Shown: piece after piece, positions 17,229 through 26,427 of the stretch
How the letters are laid out: the number at the start of each line of letters is the position of its first letter
Position numbering within the stretch: position 1 is the first letter of the stretch
Source of the DNA: Hymenobacter mucosus
Lineage (GTDB): Bacteria > Bacteroidota > Bacteroidia > Cytophagales > Hymenobacteraceae
Direction: 5' to 3'
Assembly (NCBI RefSeq): GCF_900188255.1
Contig: NZ_FZNS01000002.1
Span: forward strand, 124,001 to 188,000
Length of the DNA stretch: 64,000 nucleotides
Made by a program: the position numbers and the translations under genes
The notes under the pieces: model-generated
The model's database searches: none
What the model saw: the letters and a program-made list of their open reading frames with translations, nothing else
What the model was told of the DNA's origin: nothing

Positions 17229-18116
17229 GTGGCTGTGGTGCCGTTATCCTTTCTCTGTCGCATAGTTACTACTAGCGTAAGCCGGACACTGCTGGCAGCA
17301 CTGCTATCTGTGCTGTTAGTAGCTGGAGCCTGCGAGCGAGCCTGGGCCCAGGCGACTCGCCCAGGCGTGCAGCGGCCGAAGCCCTTACTACCCCCCAAGC
17401 CGCCGGTACTCCCACGCGACTCACTAAAAGCTTCTGTGCGAAAAAGGGCTTCTCCAATAGTGCTGCCTCTTGCGCAGGGACCTCCTACCGCGTTGCGCCA
17501 GCCCAGGGCGGCCCGCCTACGGGCGCTCCGCGAGCAGCGTGCATTTCAGTACGTAGAAATAGAGGAGAACCGAGAGTCGCCCAGCGTGTGGTCGTTGTTC
17601 TGGAGCAAACTCTGGGAATGGCTAGGCGGCTTATTTTCGGGGCCCACGTATGAGACGAAAGGGCGCTACGTAATATACGGCTTGTTCGGGGCAGCCCTGT
17701 TGTATGTTGTGCTGCGCCTACTCAAGCTAGACCTGACCACCGTGCTAGGCCGCCGTGCTCGTACCCTGCCTTTTCCCTACGAGGCCATGCCCGAAAACAT
17801 TCACGCGGTTGATTTCGGCCGAGCATTAGCGGACGCCGAAGTGGCCGGCAATTACCGCCTAGCGGTGCGCCTAGGCTACCTGTTGGTTCTGCGCAGGCTA
17901 ACTGAGCAGGGCTTGATTCAATGGCAACCAGACAAAACCAACTACGAGTATGTGCGGGAAGTAGCTGGCACCCGCTGGGCAGCTGACTTTACTGTTCTCA
18001 CCCGCCAGTTTGAATATGTGTGGTACGGGGAGGTAGCGCTTACGGCAACGGCCTATCCTGCTCTGCGCGAAACCCGTGAGCATTTTCTTTCGCTACTTAC
18101 CCGCGCTGCCGCGTAG
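17229..18116 (+). CDS. DUF4129 domain protein
   Basis: A 295-residue protein with an N-terminal hydrophobic signal (residues 17-38), a Pro/Arg-rich periplasmic stretch, a transmembrane helix near residues 138-157, and a C-terminal cytoplasmic DUF4129 domain (FGRALADAEVAGNYRLAVRLGYLLVLRRL, then PDKTNYEYVREV). DUF4129 is commonly coded beside MoxR ATPases, DUF58 proteins and transglutaminases. It starts at a GTG 41 nt after the preceding gene. A GTG start is my choice, as no ATG is available near the signal sequence. The next gene begins 6 nt after the stop. Confidence 0.9.
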   Translation: MAVVPLSFLCRIVTTSVSRTLLAALLSVLLVAGACERAWAQATRPGVQRPKPLLPPKPPVLPRDSLKASVRKRASPIVLPLAQGPPTALRQPRAARLRALREQRAFQYVEIEENRESPSVWSLFWSKLWEWLGGLFSGPTYETKGRYVIYGLFGAALLYVVLRLLKLDLTTVLGRRARTLPFPYEAMPENIHAVDFGRALADAEVAGNYRLAVRLGYLLVLRRLTEQGLIQWQPDKTNYEYVREVAGTRWAADFTVLTRQFEYVWYGEVALTATAYPALRETREHFLSLLTRAAA

Positions 18117-18122
18117 CCACGC

Positions 18123-19412
18123 ATGAGCCGATTCCGCTTGTTTCTGCTAACGTTGGGGGTGCTGTTCGTGGCATTCGTAGCAGTAGAATACTTCCGACCT
18201 CAGCCGACGGATTGGACGCCCACTTACATCAACCGGGATAAGATTCCCTATGGCACCTTCGTGCTCTACGATGCGCTACCCGATCTATTTCCGGGGCAAG
18301 ACATCCGTACGACGCGCTTGCCCATTGCTAATCAGCTTCTTCCGACTCTGGATGCCAACACCGACCCCGACTCGGTAGTATCATCTACCTACCTGCCGCC
18401 GCTTACCTCGGCCCGAGCATCGTACCTATTCGTTGACGGCCATTTTGCTTGCTCACGCCTCGACCAGGATGCGCTCCTGCGGTACGCGGCCCGCGGCAAT
18501 ACAGTGTTCATTGCCGCCGAGTCGCTTGACGATGTATTGGCTGATACCCTACACTTGTTTATCCGCTCTAGTCTGCGGCTGGACAGCATTCTTCGGCAGC
18601 GCATGCTTCTCCACACCAAAGGCAAGCGCGCCCAAGCAACTTTTACCACGCTAGAACTGGTAAATCCGGCTCCTGGCAGTCCACGCCGCTTTCGGTTTCC
18701 ACTCCCTGACGTAGGTTGGCATTTCGTAGCCTTGGAAAACTGCCGAGCCACGGTGCTAGCCCGAGATAGGAGCCATAACCCGGTATTGGTGCGCGTACCC
18801 GTTGGCAAAGGAGCTTTCATTCTGAGTTCTACCCCGGCGGCGTTTAGCAACGTGGCCCTGCTTCAACCAAGCACTGCCCCGTATGCCTTTGCCGCTTTGT
18901 CGCAGTTACCGGCCAATCAGGCGGTCCTCTGGGACGAATACCAAAAGCAGGGCCCTACAGGCGAACAGTCGTTGCTGCGGGTAATACGGCAGCACGAAGC
19001 TTTACGCTGGGCTTGGTACACTGGCTTGGTAGGCCTGCTGATTTTTGTGGGCTTCAAGGCGCGGCGACGTCAGCGCATTATTCCCATTATTAAGCCGCTG
19101 CCCAACACTACACTGCTATTTACGCGCACTGTCGCCTCTCTCTACCGGCAAGGGTCCGATCATTCCCTCATTGCCAACAAAAAAATCAACTTATTCCGAG
19201 AGCAATTACGGCTACGCCTGCAAGAACCAAATCTGGACCTGCTTGATGAGTCAACCCGCGACCGAATGGCCCAGAAGGCGGGTGTCCCACGTCAGCAAGT
19301 TGATGAACTTATTAAGCTCATACATAAGGCACAAACGGCACCACAAGTCTCAGATGCCGATTTGCTTCGTCTAAGCCGTGCTATCAGCAGCTTTAGCGCC
19401 GCTGCTTTCTGA
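18123..19412 (+). CDS. DUF4350 domain protein
   Basis: A 429-residue membrane-anchored protein. It has an N-terminal helix (residues 6-22), then a periplasmic DUF4350 domain with the segment PYGTFVLYDALPDLFPG and the glutamine amidotransferase-like stretch FVDGHFACSRLDQDALLRYAARGNTVFIAAE. A second membrane helix lies near residue 297-313, and the C-terminus is cytoplasmic and helical. DUF4350 is related in fold to class I glutamine amidotransferase-like domains, and I see no clear catalytic cysteine, so binding is likelier than catalysis. It sits 6 nt after DUF4129, clearly in the same operon. Confidence 0.9.
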   Translation: MSRFRLFLLTLGVLFVAFVAVEYFRPQPTDWTPTYINRDKIPYGTFVLYDALPDLFPGQDIRTTRLPIANQLLPTLDANTDPDSVVSSTYLPPLTSARASYLFVDGHFACSRLDQDALLRYAARGNTVFIAAESLDDVLADTLHLFIRSSLRLDSILRQRMLLHTKGKRAQATFTTLELVNPAPGSPRRFRFPLPDVGWHFVALENCRATVLARDRSHNPVLVRVPVGKGAFILSSTPAAFSNVALLQPSTAPYAFAALSQLPANQAVLWDEYQKQGPTGEQSLLRVIRQHEALRWAWYTGLVGLLIFVGFKARRRQRIIPIIKPLPNTTLLFTRTVASLYRQGSDHSLIANKKINLFREQLRLRLQEPNLDLLDESTRDRMAQKAGVPRQQVDELIKLIHKAQTAPQVSDADLLRLSRAISSFSAAAF

Positions 19413-19661
19413 CCTATTTCTTATGCTAACCTACTTACTACCCTATCTCATCTATTTCTTACCTACTTTCCAGCGAACTTGAACAGCGTAATCTACCAAA
19501 TGAAAAAATTGTATTGTATCTCGTTTTGTAACTTATCAAGTATATAACTATTCCGCGAAAGCACTTTTGCCATTACCAGCTGTGTTTTCAAGTATATATA
19601 GAATGAACACATTTATATAATTCCGGTACACTCTCGCGTACTTTTCTCTGTAGTGCAACTT
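19413..19661. other. AT-rich gap upstream of moxR
   Basis: 249 nt, markedly more AT-rich than the flanking genes. It probably carries a separate promoter for moxR. A CACTTTTG box (19562-19569) matches the -7 consensus at seven of eight positions, without a -33. Two 11-bp direct repeats are listed separately. Confidence 0.45.
19536..19598 (+). repeat. Two 11-bp direct repeats TCAAGTATATA, 52 bp apart
   Basis: Identical copies lie at 19536-19546 and 19588-19598. The 52-bp offset is about five helical turns, so both would face the same side of the DNA. They flank the possible -7 box at 19562-19569. They could be operator sites or chance in AT-rich DNA. Confidence 0.5.
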
Positions 19662-20747
19662 ATGGAAAACCCTCTAGATACTTCCTCCGACGCTCTTCAA
19701 CCTACTACTCCGCCCTTAGCCCAGGGCACTACTGCGGATGCCGTGAACGTGGATAGTAGCGCTGGCCTCGCTCCGCTGACCGATTTTGGGCAACGCACCG
19801 ATTTCAGTCAGCTCTCGGCGGCTACTGAGGCCGTACGACGCGAGCTGGCGAAGGTAATTGTGGGCCAGCACGAGGTAGTAGAGTTGATGCTGACAGCCCT
19901 GCTAGCCGGCGGGCACATACTTTTAGAAGGCGTGCCAGGCGTTGCCAAAACCCTAACCGCTAAATTGCTCGCTCGTACGCTGCAGGTGTCCTTCAGCCGC
20001 CTCCAGTTCACGCCCGATCTGATGCCTTCTGACGTACTAGGCACCTCTATTTTCCGGCCCCAACGCGGCGAATTTGAATTCAGGCCCGGTCCTATCTTCG
20101 CCAGCGTGGTGCTTATTGATGAAATCAACCGGGCGCCGGCCAAGACCCAATCGGCCTTGTTTGAGGTGATGGAAGAGCACCATGTTACGCAGGATGGTAC
20201 CACCTACCCGGTGCCTGAGCCTTTCCTGGTTTTGGCCACTCAAAACCCCGTAGAGCAAGAGGGCACCTACCGCCTACCGGAAGCTCAACTTGACCGCTTC
20301 TTATTTAAGCTCAACGTAGGCTACCCTTCTACCGAAGAGGAGGTGGCTATTTTACAAGGCCACCACAGTGGTTTTGGAGGCGTACCTACGGAGGTAGTCC
20401 GGCCCGTATTATCAGCCCACCAACTAGCCGACATGCGCCAGCAGGTACGCCAGCAGCACATCGAGCCCAAACTACTGGAATATATTGCCCGCTTGGTTGG
20501 CCAAACCCGGACGCACAAAGGCCTGTATCTGGGAGCTTCGCCCCGGGCGTCCATTGCCCTTCTAAACGGTGCCAAGGCCCTAGCTGCCTTGCGTGGCCGC
20601 GACTTCGTGACGCCGGAGGATATTCAGTATTTGGCCCCCGTTGTCCTACGCCACCGCATTCAGCTTACGCCTGAGCGCGAAATAGAGGGCGGCACAACGG
20701 ACGATATCGTCAAGCAGATTATGCAACAGATTGAGGTGCCCCGGTAG
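19662..20747 (+). CDS. MoxR-type AAA+ ATPase
   Basis: A 361-residue AAA+ ATPase of the MoxR family. Walker A is GVPGVAKT at residues 90-97, Walker B is LIDEIN with Asp153/Glu154, and sensor 1 is in VLATQNPVEQEGTYRLPEAQLDRF. Residues 1-45 form an extra low-complexity, Thr/Pro/Asp-rich N-terminus before the core. MoxR ATPases are thought to act as chaperones for VWA-domain partners, here most likely the DUF58 protein coded downstream. The start is the ATG at 19662; a TTG three codons earlier is less likely. Confidence 0.95.
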   Translation: MENPLDTSSDALQPTTPPLAQGTTADAVNVDSSAGLAPLTDFGQRTDFSQLSAATEAVRRELAKVIVGQHEVVELMLTALLAGGHILLEGVPGVAKTLTAKLLARTLQVSFSRLQFTPDLMPSDVLGTSIFRPQRGEFEFRPGPIFASVVLIDEINRAPAKTQSALFEVMEEHHVTQDGTTYPVPEPFLVLATQNPVEQEGTYRLPEAQLDRFLFKLNVGYPSTEEEVAILQGHHSGFGGVPTEVVRPVLSAHQLADMRQQVRQQHIEPKLLEYIARLVGQTRTHKGLYLGASPRASIALLNGAKALAALRGRDFVTPEDIQYLAPVVLRHRIQLTPEREIEGGTTDDIVKQIMQQIEVPR

Positions 20748-20865
20748 GCTCCGCCTATGGCACCAGCTACCTGCCAAGACCGCCTCACCAGCCATTTGTG
20801 CACTATAGATAACATAAGCAGTAAGATAGACCTGCTGCAGTGCGCGCGCTAACCAAACTACTTGC

Positions 20866-22224
20866 TTGAAAAGCTTTTTCCTGACCAGCCGCTTCTTCCT
20901 GGTGCTGGGCCTGCTGGTGGCGGGCCTTGTAGTAGCATTTCTGGTACCTAGCTTGCTGGTTCCCCTGCAGGTGGTACTGGGGCTGCTAGTGCTACTAACG
21001 GCTCTGGACGCTGGCCTTCTGTATGGTCCAAGCCGCGCTGGAAGCCCTGGCCCCCTATTTGGCCGCCGGGTGCTGGGCGATAAGCTAGCTAATGGCTCCG
21101 ACAATGACGTGGCTATTTACCTGGAGAACTACTACCGCTTTGCGGTTCGCACGACAACTATTGACGAGATTCCGCACCAGTTTCAGCGCCGCGACGTACG
21201 GTTTCGGGCGGTAGTAGAGTCCGGGAAAACCCACGTTATCCATTACCAGTTGCGGCCAGTAAAGCGTGGGGAGTATGTATTTGGCCTGCTGAATGTCTTC
21301 GCAACTTCTCCGGTGGGCTTGGTACGCCGGCGCTTCCAGTTCGGACAAGAGCAGATGGTGCCCGTGTACCCGTCGTTTCTCCAGATGCGCCACTATGAGC
21401 TCTTAGCCATACACAACCGCCTTACCGATGTGGGAGTGAAGCGCATCCGACGAGTGGGCCACAGTCAAGAATTCGAGCAGATCCGCCCCTACGTGCCCGG
21501 CGACGACCCACGAGCTCTCAACTGGAAGGCTACCGCTCGCCGCGCAACCACGCCCGAGGCTGCCGACGCTCTAGTGGTCAATCATTACCAGGATGAGCGG
21601 GCCCAGCAAGTCTATTGCCTCATTGACAAAGGGCGGGTAATGCGCATGCCATTCGAAGGCTTGAGTTTATTAGACTACGCCATCAATGCCACGCTGGTAG
21701 TCAGCAATATTGCGTTGCTCAAGCATGATAAAGCGGGCTTACTCACTTTCGCCGAGAAACCCGGCCGCCTAGTGCCCGCTGAGCGCCGGCCGGGGCATTT
21801 GGGCAAGTTGCTAGAGGTACTTTACAAACAGCGCACTAAGTATCTGGAAACCGATTTCCAAGCGCTCTACACGCAAATCCGTACCCAGGTTCGGCAACGC
21901 AGCCTGCTGATTATTTTCACCAATTTTGAGACGCTCAGTGCCATGCAGCGCCAACTGCCTTATTTGCGCCGCTTGGCTAAGTCTCACTTGCTGCTGGTAG
22001 TGTTTTTCGAGAACACCGAACTGCGCGAATACCTAGAAACGCCAGCTGCTACTACGGAGGACGTGTACAACCAAACCATTGCCGAGAAATTTGCGCAGGA
22101 GAAGCGACAGATTGTGTTGGAGCTCAACCGCTACGGCATTCACGCCCTTCTCACGCCCCCGCAGCAGCTTACCGCCAACACCATCAATCGGTACTTGGAA
22201 TTTAAGGCACGAGGCTTACTATAA
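20866..22224 (+). CDS. DUF58 domain protein
   Basis: A 452-residue protein. Two transmembrane helices lie at residues 9-28 and 32-52. The soluble DUF58/VWA-like region follows, with the family signature FEQIRPYVPGDDPRALNWKATAR in the middle. The C-terminal half continues the VWA-like fold (YCLIDKGRVMRMPFEGLSLLDYAINA). It starts with TTG (MKSFFLTSRF). No ATG lies near the membrane segments. It is the usual partner of MoxR in this cluster. It is convergent, with a 12-nt gap, to the glycosyltransferase-like gene. Confidence 0.93.
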   Translation: MKSFFLTSRFFLVLGLLVAGLVVAFLVPSLLVPLQVVLGLLVLLTALDAGLLYGPSRAGSPGPLFGRRVLGDKLANGSDNDVAIYLENYYRFAVRTTTIDEIPHQFQRRDVRFRAVVESGKTHVIHYQLRPVKRGEYVFGLLNVFATSPVGLVRRRFQFGQEQMVPVYPSFLQMRHYELLAIHNRLTDVGVKRIRRVGHSQEFEQIRPYVPGDDPRALNWKATARRATTPEAADALVVNHYQDERAQQVYCLIDKGRVMRMPFEGLSLLDYAINATLVVSNIALLKHDKAGLLTFAEKPGRLVPAERRPGHLGKLLEVLYKQRTKYLETDFQALYTQIRTQVRQRSLLIIFTNFETLSAMQRQLPYLRRLAKSHLLLVVFFENTELREYLETPAATTEDVYNQTIAEKFAQEKRQIVLELNRYGIHALLTPPQQLTANTINRYLEFKARGLL

Positions 22225-22236
22225 GTGGCCTCTTTC

Positions 22237-24030
22237 CTACTGAGGGAATGCCTCCAAGCGCAGTTCGTCCACCACTAAGCGCGTTGTGTTAGGGTGCCAC
22301 AGTTTCACCGTTACCCGGTCATAGGGCTCCTGCGGGGCCTTGATATCAACTGGCAGCGTACTTGCCCACCCTAATTCCAACGCCCGCTGTAGGCGCACCG
22401 ACTTTTCCTTGACTACTTTATCTCCTTTACGAAAAGTTATAAAGAGCTGAGTCATATCCCAGGTATTCCAAACTGGCTCATCTGTGCGGGCCTGTACGGA
22501 TGCGCGTAACCACTTTACGTCGCCCGGCTTTAGGTCAACGGAAAAGTCTGGGCTATTCTGGTGGTCTTTGTCTAGTACCAAGGAACATTTTCCTGCTAGG
22601 GCTGGCGTGGCACACATTTCGGCGGGCTGCTGCTCAAAATCTTCGGTTAATAGTACACGGGTATCTTTTGTAGAGCCAGTATATTCCGAATTGCTATCTA
22701 GTAGCAGCCGTGCATTGCGCGACACATTATAGCGCCCTACGATGTGCCAGAAGTAAGCCCTACTCATCTCACCCGTTAGCAAACCACCACGGTGTGCCTG
22801 ATGCGTCATCCAGATATTATAGTAGAAGCCCAGTAGGGCCATTACTGCGTATGCTAGCGCTGCCTTAGGACGAGCGAGTAGCCACCGCAAGGCGGCCGCC
22901 ATTGGCCATGCCAGTACCGCGTAGCTTTGTACCATTGCCCGCTGCCCCAATGAGCCGCCGTACCACCAGATGTCCCAAGCAAAGGTGACATAGATAAACA
23001 GAATGGTGAACACCAGCATGGCCCAAAAAGCCTCTGGAACCTGCCGCCGAAGTGCACCAAACCCAAACAGAGCAGTAAATAACAGAGGCGAATAGAGTAA
23101 CCAACCTGCGCGGTAACTGAATAACCCCTCCCACAAATGAGGACGCAGCCAACTAAAGCCCTGATCTTGATAGCTATACACAATCCAGTTGCCACTAGCA
23201 TAATGCCAGTACAACGGCTGAACTAGTACGAAGGCAGCACCTCCTACGAGAGCCCATAGTCCATAAGGCCAGTACCGACCCCAGAACAGAAACCGTTCCC
23301 GAAAGGCTGCCGCGGTAGGTCGCAGGCCCCAGCATAAAGGGAGCAGCGTAGCTAAGATTTCAGTGGGGCGCGTGAGCGTCATGATGCCCACTACTGCACC
23401 AATAGCCACTGCCCGACCCATAGTGGGCCGACGATAGAAACTCGGAGTAAGTGTAAGTAACACTGCATACCACGTAAACAACCAAATATGGGTCATGGCA
23501 CCACCTATGGCAGCATACTCTAAATAGTTGGAACCTAGCACTAACACAATCATAGTTAGTGCAGCAGGCCACTCCCCAAAGCGCGGTACTAGCGCCCGAC
23601 GTACCAGTGCTAACCCTAACAGGCCTACTAATACGCCACCTAGTTGAATCGCAAATTGGTACGGTTCGGAAAGGCCATTGGCAGGATACCCTAGGGGCTT
23701 AGCTAGCGCATGGGCTGCCATAAAGAATGGCAGTTCCTGCAGGGCCATACCCGAAGAATACTTCAGCACATAGTGGTTGCTGCCCGGTGGGCGAAACGCT
23801 TGATCAAAAGCAATGGTCGGCTGGAATTCCTTAATGACGCCCTCCCCAAAGCGTAAATCTTTCAGGTCGTGGTGAATGAAAACAGCAGGCAGATAGATGT
23901 AATAGCCATACGCATCCCATGATAACAGAGCCTCCGTTCCCTTTTTATTCCACTTCGGATAGTAGCCAAACGAAACTAGTAAGATAAAAACAGAGCAAAA
24001 GAACCAAGCCAAACGAGAGGGCGACTTCAT
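22237..24030 (-). CDS. Polytopic membrane protein, GT-C glycosyltransferase-like
   Basis: A 597-residue protein with about ten or eleven transmembrane helices in residues 1-430. A large extracytoplasmic loop after the first helix carries WDAYGYYIYLPAVFIHHDL, resembling the first-loop Asp motif of GT-C (dolichol- or polyprenyl-phosphate-dependent) transferases. The last 150 residues form a soluble beta-rich domain (about 450-597). It could attach sugars to an envelope polymer or protein, but acceptor and donor are unknown. It is divergent from the GH20 gene, and the 125-nt space between them carries a TTTG-N20-TATTTTG-like promoter on its side. Confidence 0.8.
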   Translation of the reverse strand: MKSPSRLAWFFCSVFILLVSFGYYPKWNKKGTEALLSWDAYGYYIYLPAVFIHHDLKDLRFGEGVIKEFQPTIAFDQAFRPPGSNHYVLKYSSGMALQELPFFMAAHALAKPLGYPANGLSEPYQFAIQLGGVLVGLLGLALVRRALVPRFGEWPAALTMIVLVLGSNYLEYAAIGGAMTHIWLFTWYAVLLTLTPSFYRRPTMGRAVAIGAVVGIMTLTRPTEILATLLPLCWGLRPTAAAFRERFLFWGRYWPYGLWALVGGAAFVLVQPLYWHYASGNWIVYSYQDQGFSWLRPHLWEGLFSYRAGWLLYSPLLFTALFGFGALRRQVPEAFWAMLVFTILFIYVTFAWDIWWYGGSLGQRAMVQSYAVLAWPMAAALRWLLARPKAALAYAVMALLGFYYNIWMTHQAHRGGLLTGEMSRAYFWHIVGRYNVSRNARLLLDSNSEYTGSTKDTRVLLTEDFEQQPAEMCATPALAGKCSLVLDKDHQNSPDFSVDLKPGDVKWLRASVQARTDEPVWNTWDMTQLFITFRKGDKVVKEKSVRLQRALELGWASTLPVDIKAPQEPYDRVTVKLWHPNTTRLVVDELRLEAFPQ

Positions 24031-24155
24031 GCAGTAAAAACAAAATAGCGTAAGGCATAATGCGCTGCAAAATGAGAAAAAACTGCCAGTTTCTGGCCTC
24101 GGCCCGAAGCTTGCTTACTTTGGGGCTCACACCTTCCGCCCTGCACCCGTTTCCA

Positions 24156-26285
24156 ATGCCCATCCGCTCGCTTCTGCTTCTGTTGTTATTTTTGCTATGT
24201 GAGCCTCTCAAGGCTCAGCCTTCCGAAACCCGCGCACTGCTGCCAGTACCCCTACAAACCACTTGGGGCCAGGGGCGTTTTGCAGTGAAGCAGGCTTTTA
24301 CTTGGCAGGTTTTCAAACCCGAGCAAAAAGCGCTTGGTGCGGGCACTGCCCTTGCCGACTCCGCTATTACGGAGCTAGTTAGTCGGTTAGTGCTGCCAGG
24401 TTTCACGCCTGGTCGCCCCTTTACGGCGGAGATGGCACGGCAGGCCCGCTTAACTACTCCCCTACCCTCTGCCAACTTGATTATTCAATACGGACGGATA
24501 GGCAACTTGCTGCAAGTAGGCGAGGACGAATCGTACTCGCTACGGGTAACACCTATGGCGGTAGCCCTTACGGCGCCTACTCACCTAGGTGTGTTGCATG
24601 GCTTGGCTACGTTGCGGCAGTTAATTACAACAGAAAAAAGAGCTGTTTGGCTGCCAGAAGTAGATATTGTTGATAAGCCTCGCTTTGCTTGGCGCGGCTT
24701 GCTGCTCGATGCTGCCCGGCACTTTATGCCCGTGGCCGTGGTCAAGCGCAACCTGGACGCCATGTGGGCTACCAAGCTGAACGTCCTCCACTGGCACCTA
24801 ACCGACGACCAAGGGTTCCGAGTGGAAAGCAACGTGTTACCTCGCCTGCACACTATTGGCGGCGAGGGACAGTTTTATACGCAAGCGCAAGTGCGCGAGG
24901 TGCTGCGCTATGCCGCTCGCCGTGGCATTCGGGTGGTACCGGAGTTTGACTTGCCCGGCCATACTACCGCCTGGATAGCCGCTCATCCTGAACTAGCCTC
25001 CAACGACTCCACCTATGGCGTAGCGAAGCGCTGGGGCGTGCTCAACATTGCTATTGACCCTACCAAGGAAACCACATATCAGCTACTCAATACTCTATTG
25101 GGGGAGATGACGGCCTTGTTTCCCGACCCCTACTTTCACATTGGGGGCGATGAAAACGATGGCCGCTTTTGGAAGCGTAACCCGCGCATTGCCCAGTACA
25201 TGCGCGACAACAAGATGGTGACGGCCAAGGGCCAACTGGATAAGCACGCCCTGCAGACGGCCTTCAACCGCCGCTTACTGCAAATGCTGACCGGGTACCA
25301 GAAGAAAATGGTAGGATGGGATGAAATTCTGGGTCCCGGTTTGCCAGTTGATGCCGTTATTCAGAGTTGGCGGGGGCGAAAAGGGCTCTACGATGCAGTA
25401 AAAGAAGGTCACCCAGCCATCCTTTCCAATGGATATTATATTGACCTGAACTATAGCGCGGCTACCCACTACGCCAATGACCCACTCCCACAAGACGCTC
25501 CGCTAACCAACGAGCAAAAGCAATTAATACTAGGTGGCGAAGCTACCATGTGGGCCGAGTTTGCCGATTCAGTCATCATCGACTCGCGCATCTGGCCGCG
25601 CACAGCCGCAGTAGCGGAGCGACTGTGGAGCAGCGCCACCATCACCGATGTACCCGATATGTATCGTCGGTTGGCTTTGGTAAGTAAGGAATTGGAGGCC
25701 TTGGGGCTACAACACCGCCGCGCCCCTGAGCAGCTACTACGCCAACTGGCTGGCACTCCCACCGCTCTAGTGCCATTGCGCACGTTAGCTAACGTGCTGG
25801 AGCCGGTAAAGGAATATAAACGCCACTTTCAGGGCTTCAAATACACTACCCAAACGCCTCTCAACCGCCTAGTAGATGCAGCCCCGGCGGAGTCAGACGT
25901 GGCGCGAGAATTTGGTACTGCCGTGGATGGAATGCTGGAGTACTTGAAGCTGGCACCCACTGCCGACCGTTTTCAGGGTAAACCTAGCCGGGCGCTGCTG
26001 GCCTACCTCACAACTCAGGCCCGGCTGTGGCAAAACAATGATGTGCTGGTGCAGCCAGTATTACAGCAAAACCCTACTCTTCAGGAGTACGCCCCTTTAT
26101 CTAGCCAACTGAGAGCTATTGCTACGCTAGCACTGGAGCGCCTGGAGCAACTAGAGAAAGGGCAAGCTCCTACTGCTGCCTGGCAAGCAGCGGCACTAAA
26201 GCAACTAGATGCCGCCAAAGCACCTGCTGGTCAAACTGAGCTAGCCGTTGTGCCCGCTATTCGGCGCTTGGTAGAAGTCAAATAA
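24156..26285 (+). CDS. GH20 beta-N-acetylhexosaminidase
   Basis: An exported glycoside hydrolase that removes terminal GlcNAc or GalNAc from chitin, peptidoglycan fragments or glycoproteins. The signal peptide is residues 1-22 (ending PLKAQ). A GH20 N-terminal domain follows, then the catalytic TIM barrel with FAWRGLLLDAARHFMP, VLHWHLTDDQGFR, and the catalytic Asp332-Glu333 in HIGGDEN. WDEI and the WPRTAAVAERLW motif follow. About 200 helical residues form the C-terminus. I chose the ATG at 24156 (MPIRSLLLL). Upstream in-frame ATGs would spoil the signal peptide. 709 residues is typical for Bacteroidetes members. Confidence 0.95.
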   Translation: MPIRSLLLLLLFLLCEPLKAQPSETRALLPVPLQTTWGQGRFAVKQAFTWQVFKPEQKALGAGTALADSAITELVSRLVLPGFTPGRPFTAEMARQARLTTPLPSANLIIQYGRIGNLLQVGEDESYSLRVTPMAVALTAPTHLGVLHGLATLRQLITTEKRAVWLPEVDIVDKPRFAWRGLLLDAARHFMPVAVVKRNLDAMWATKLNVLHWHLTDDQGFRVESNVLPRLHTIGGEGQFYTQAQVREVLRYAARRGIRVVPEFDLPGHTTAWIAAHPELASNDSTYGVAKRWGVLNIAIDPTKETTYQLLNTLLGEMTALFPDPYFHIGGDENDGRFWKRNPRIAQYMRDNKMVTAKGQLDKHALQTAFNRRLLQMLTGYQKKMVGWDEILGPGLPVDAVIQSWRGRKGLYDAVKEGHPAILSNGYYIDLNYSAATHYANDPLPQDAPLTNEQKQLILGGEATMWAEFADSVIIDSRIWPRTAAVAERLWSSATITDVPDMYRRLALVSKELEALGLQHRRAPEQLLRQLAGTPTALVPLRTLANVLEPVKEYKRHFQGFKYTTQTPLNRLVDAAPAESDVAREFGTAVDGMLEYLKLAPTADRFQGKPSRALLAYLTTQARLWQNNDVLVQPVLQQNPTLQEYAPLSSQLRAIATLALERLEQLEKGQAPTAAWQAAALKQLDAAKAPAGQTELAVVPAIRRLVEVK

Positions 26286-26427
26286 TAGGTAGGACAACTG
26301 AAGTAGCTCCAACAGATCAATCAGTTGCTTTTCCCTACCCCGCCACGCTTTATAAGTAGCAGCCCACGGAGATAGTAGCAGTTCAAGTAGTATAGTTGTG
26401 CTTGTTGCTTACCTCTCTGCCGGGGTG
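26286..26427. other. Convergent intergenic region with imperfect hairpin
   Basis: Short arms CAACTGA (26295-26301) and TCAGTTG (26321-26327) with outer GTAGG/CCTAC pairs could form an interrupted hairpin just after the GH20 stop. It may end transcription, but is weak. Confidence 0.3.
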
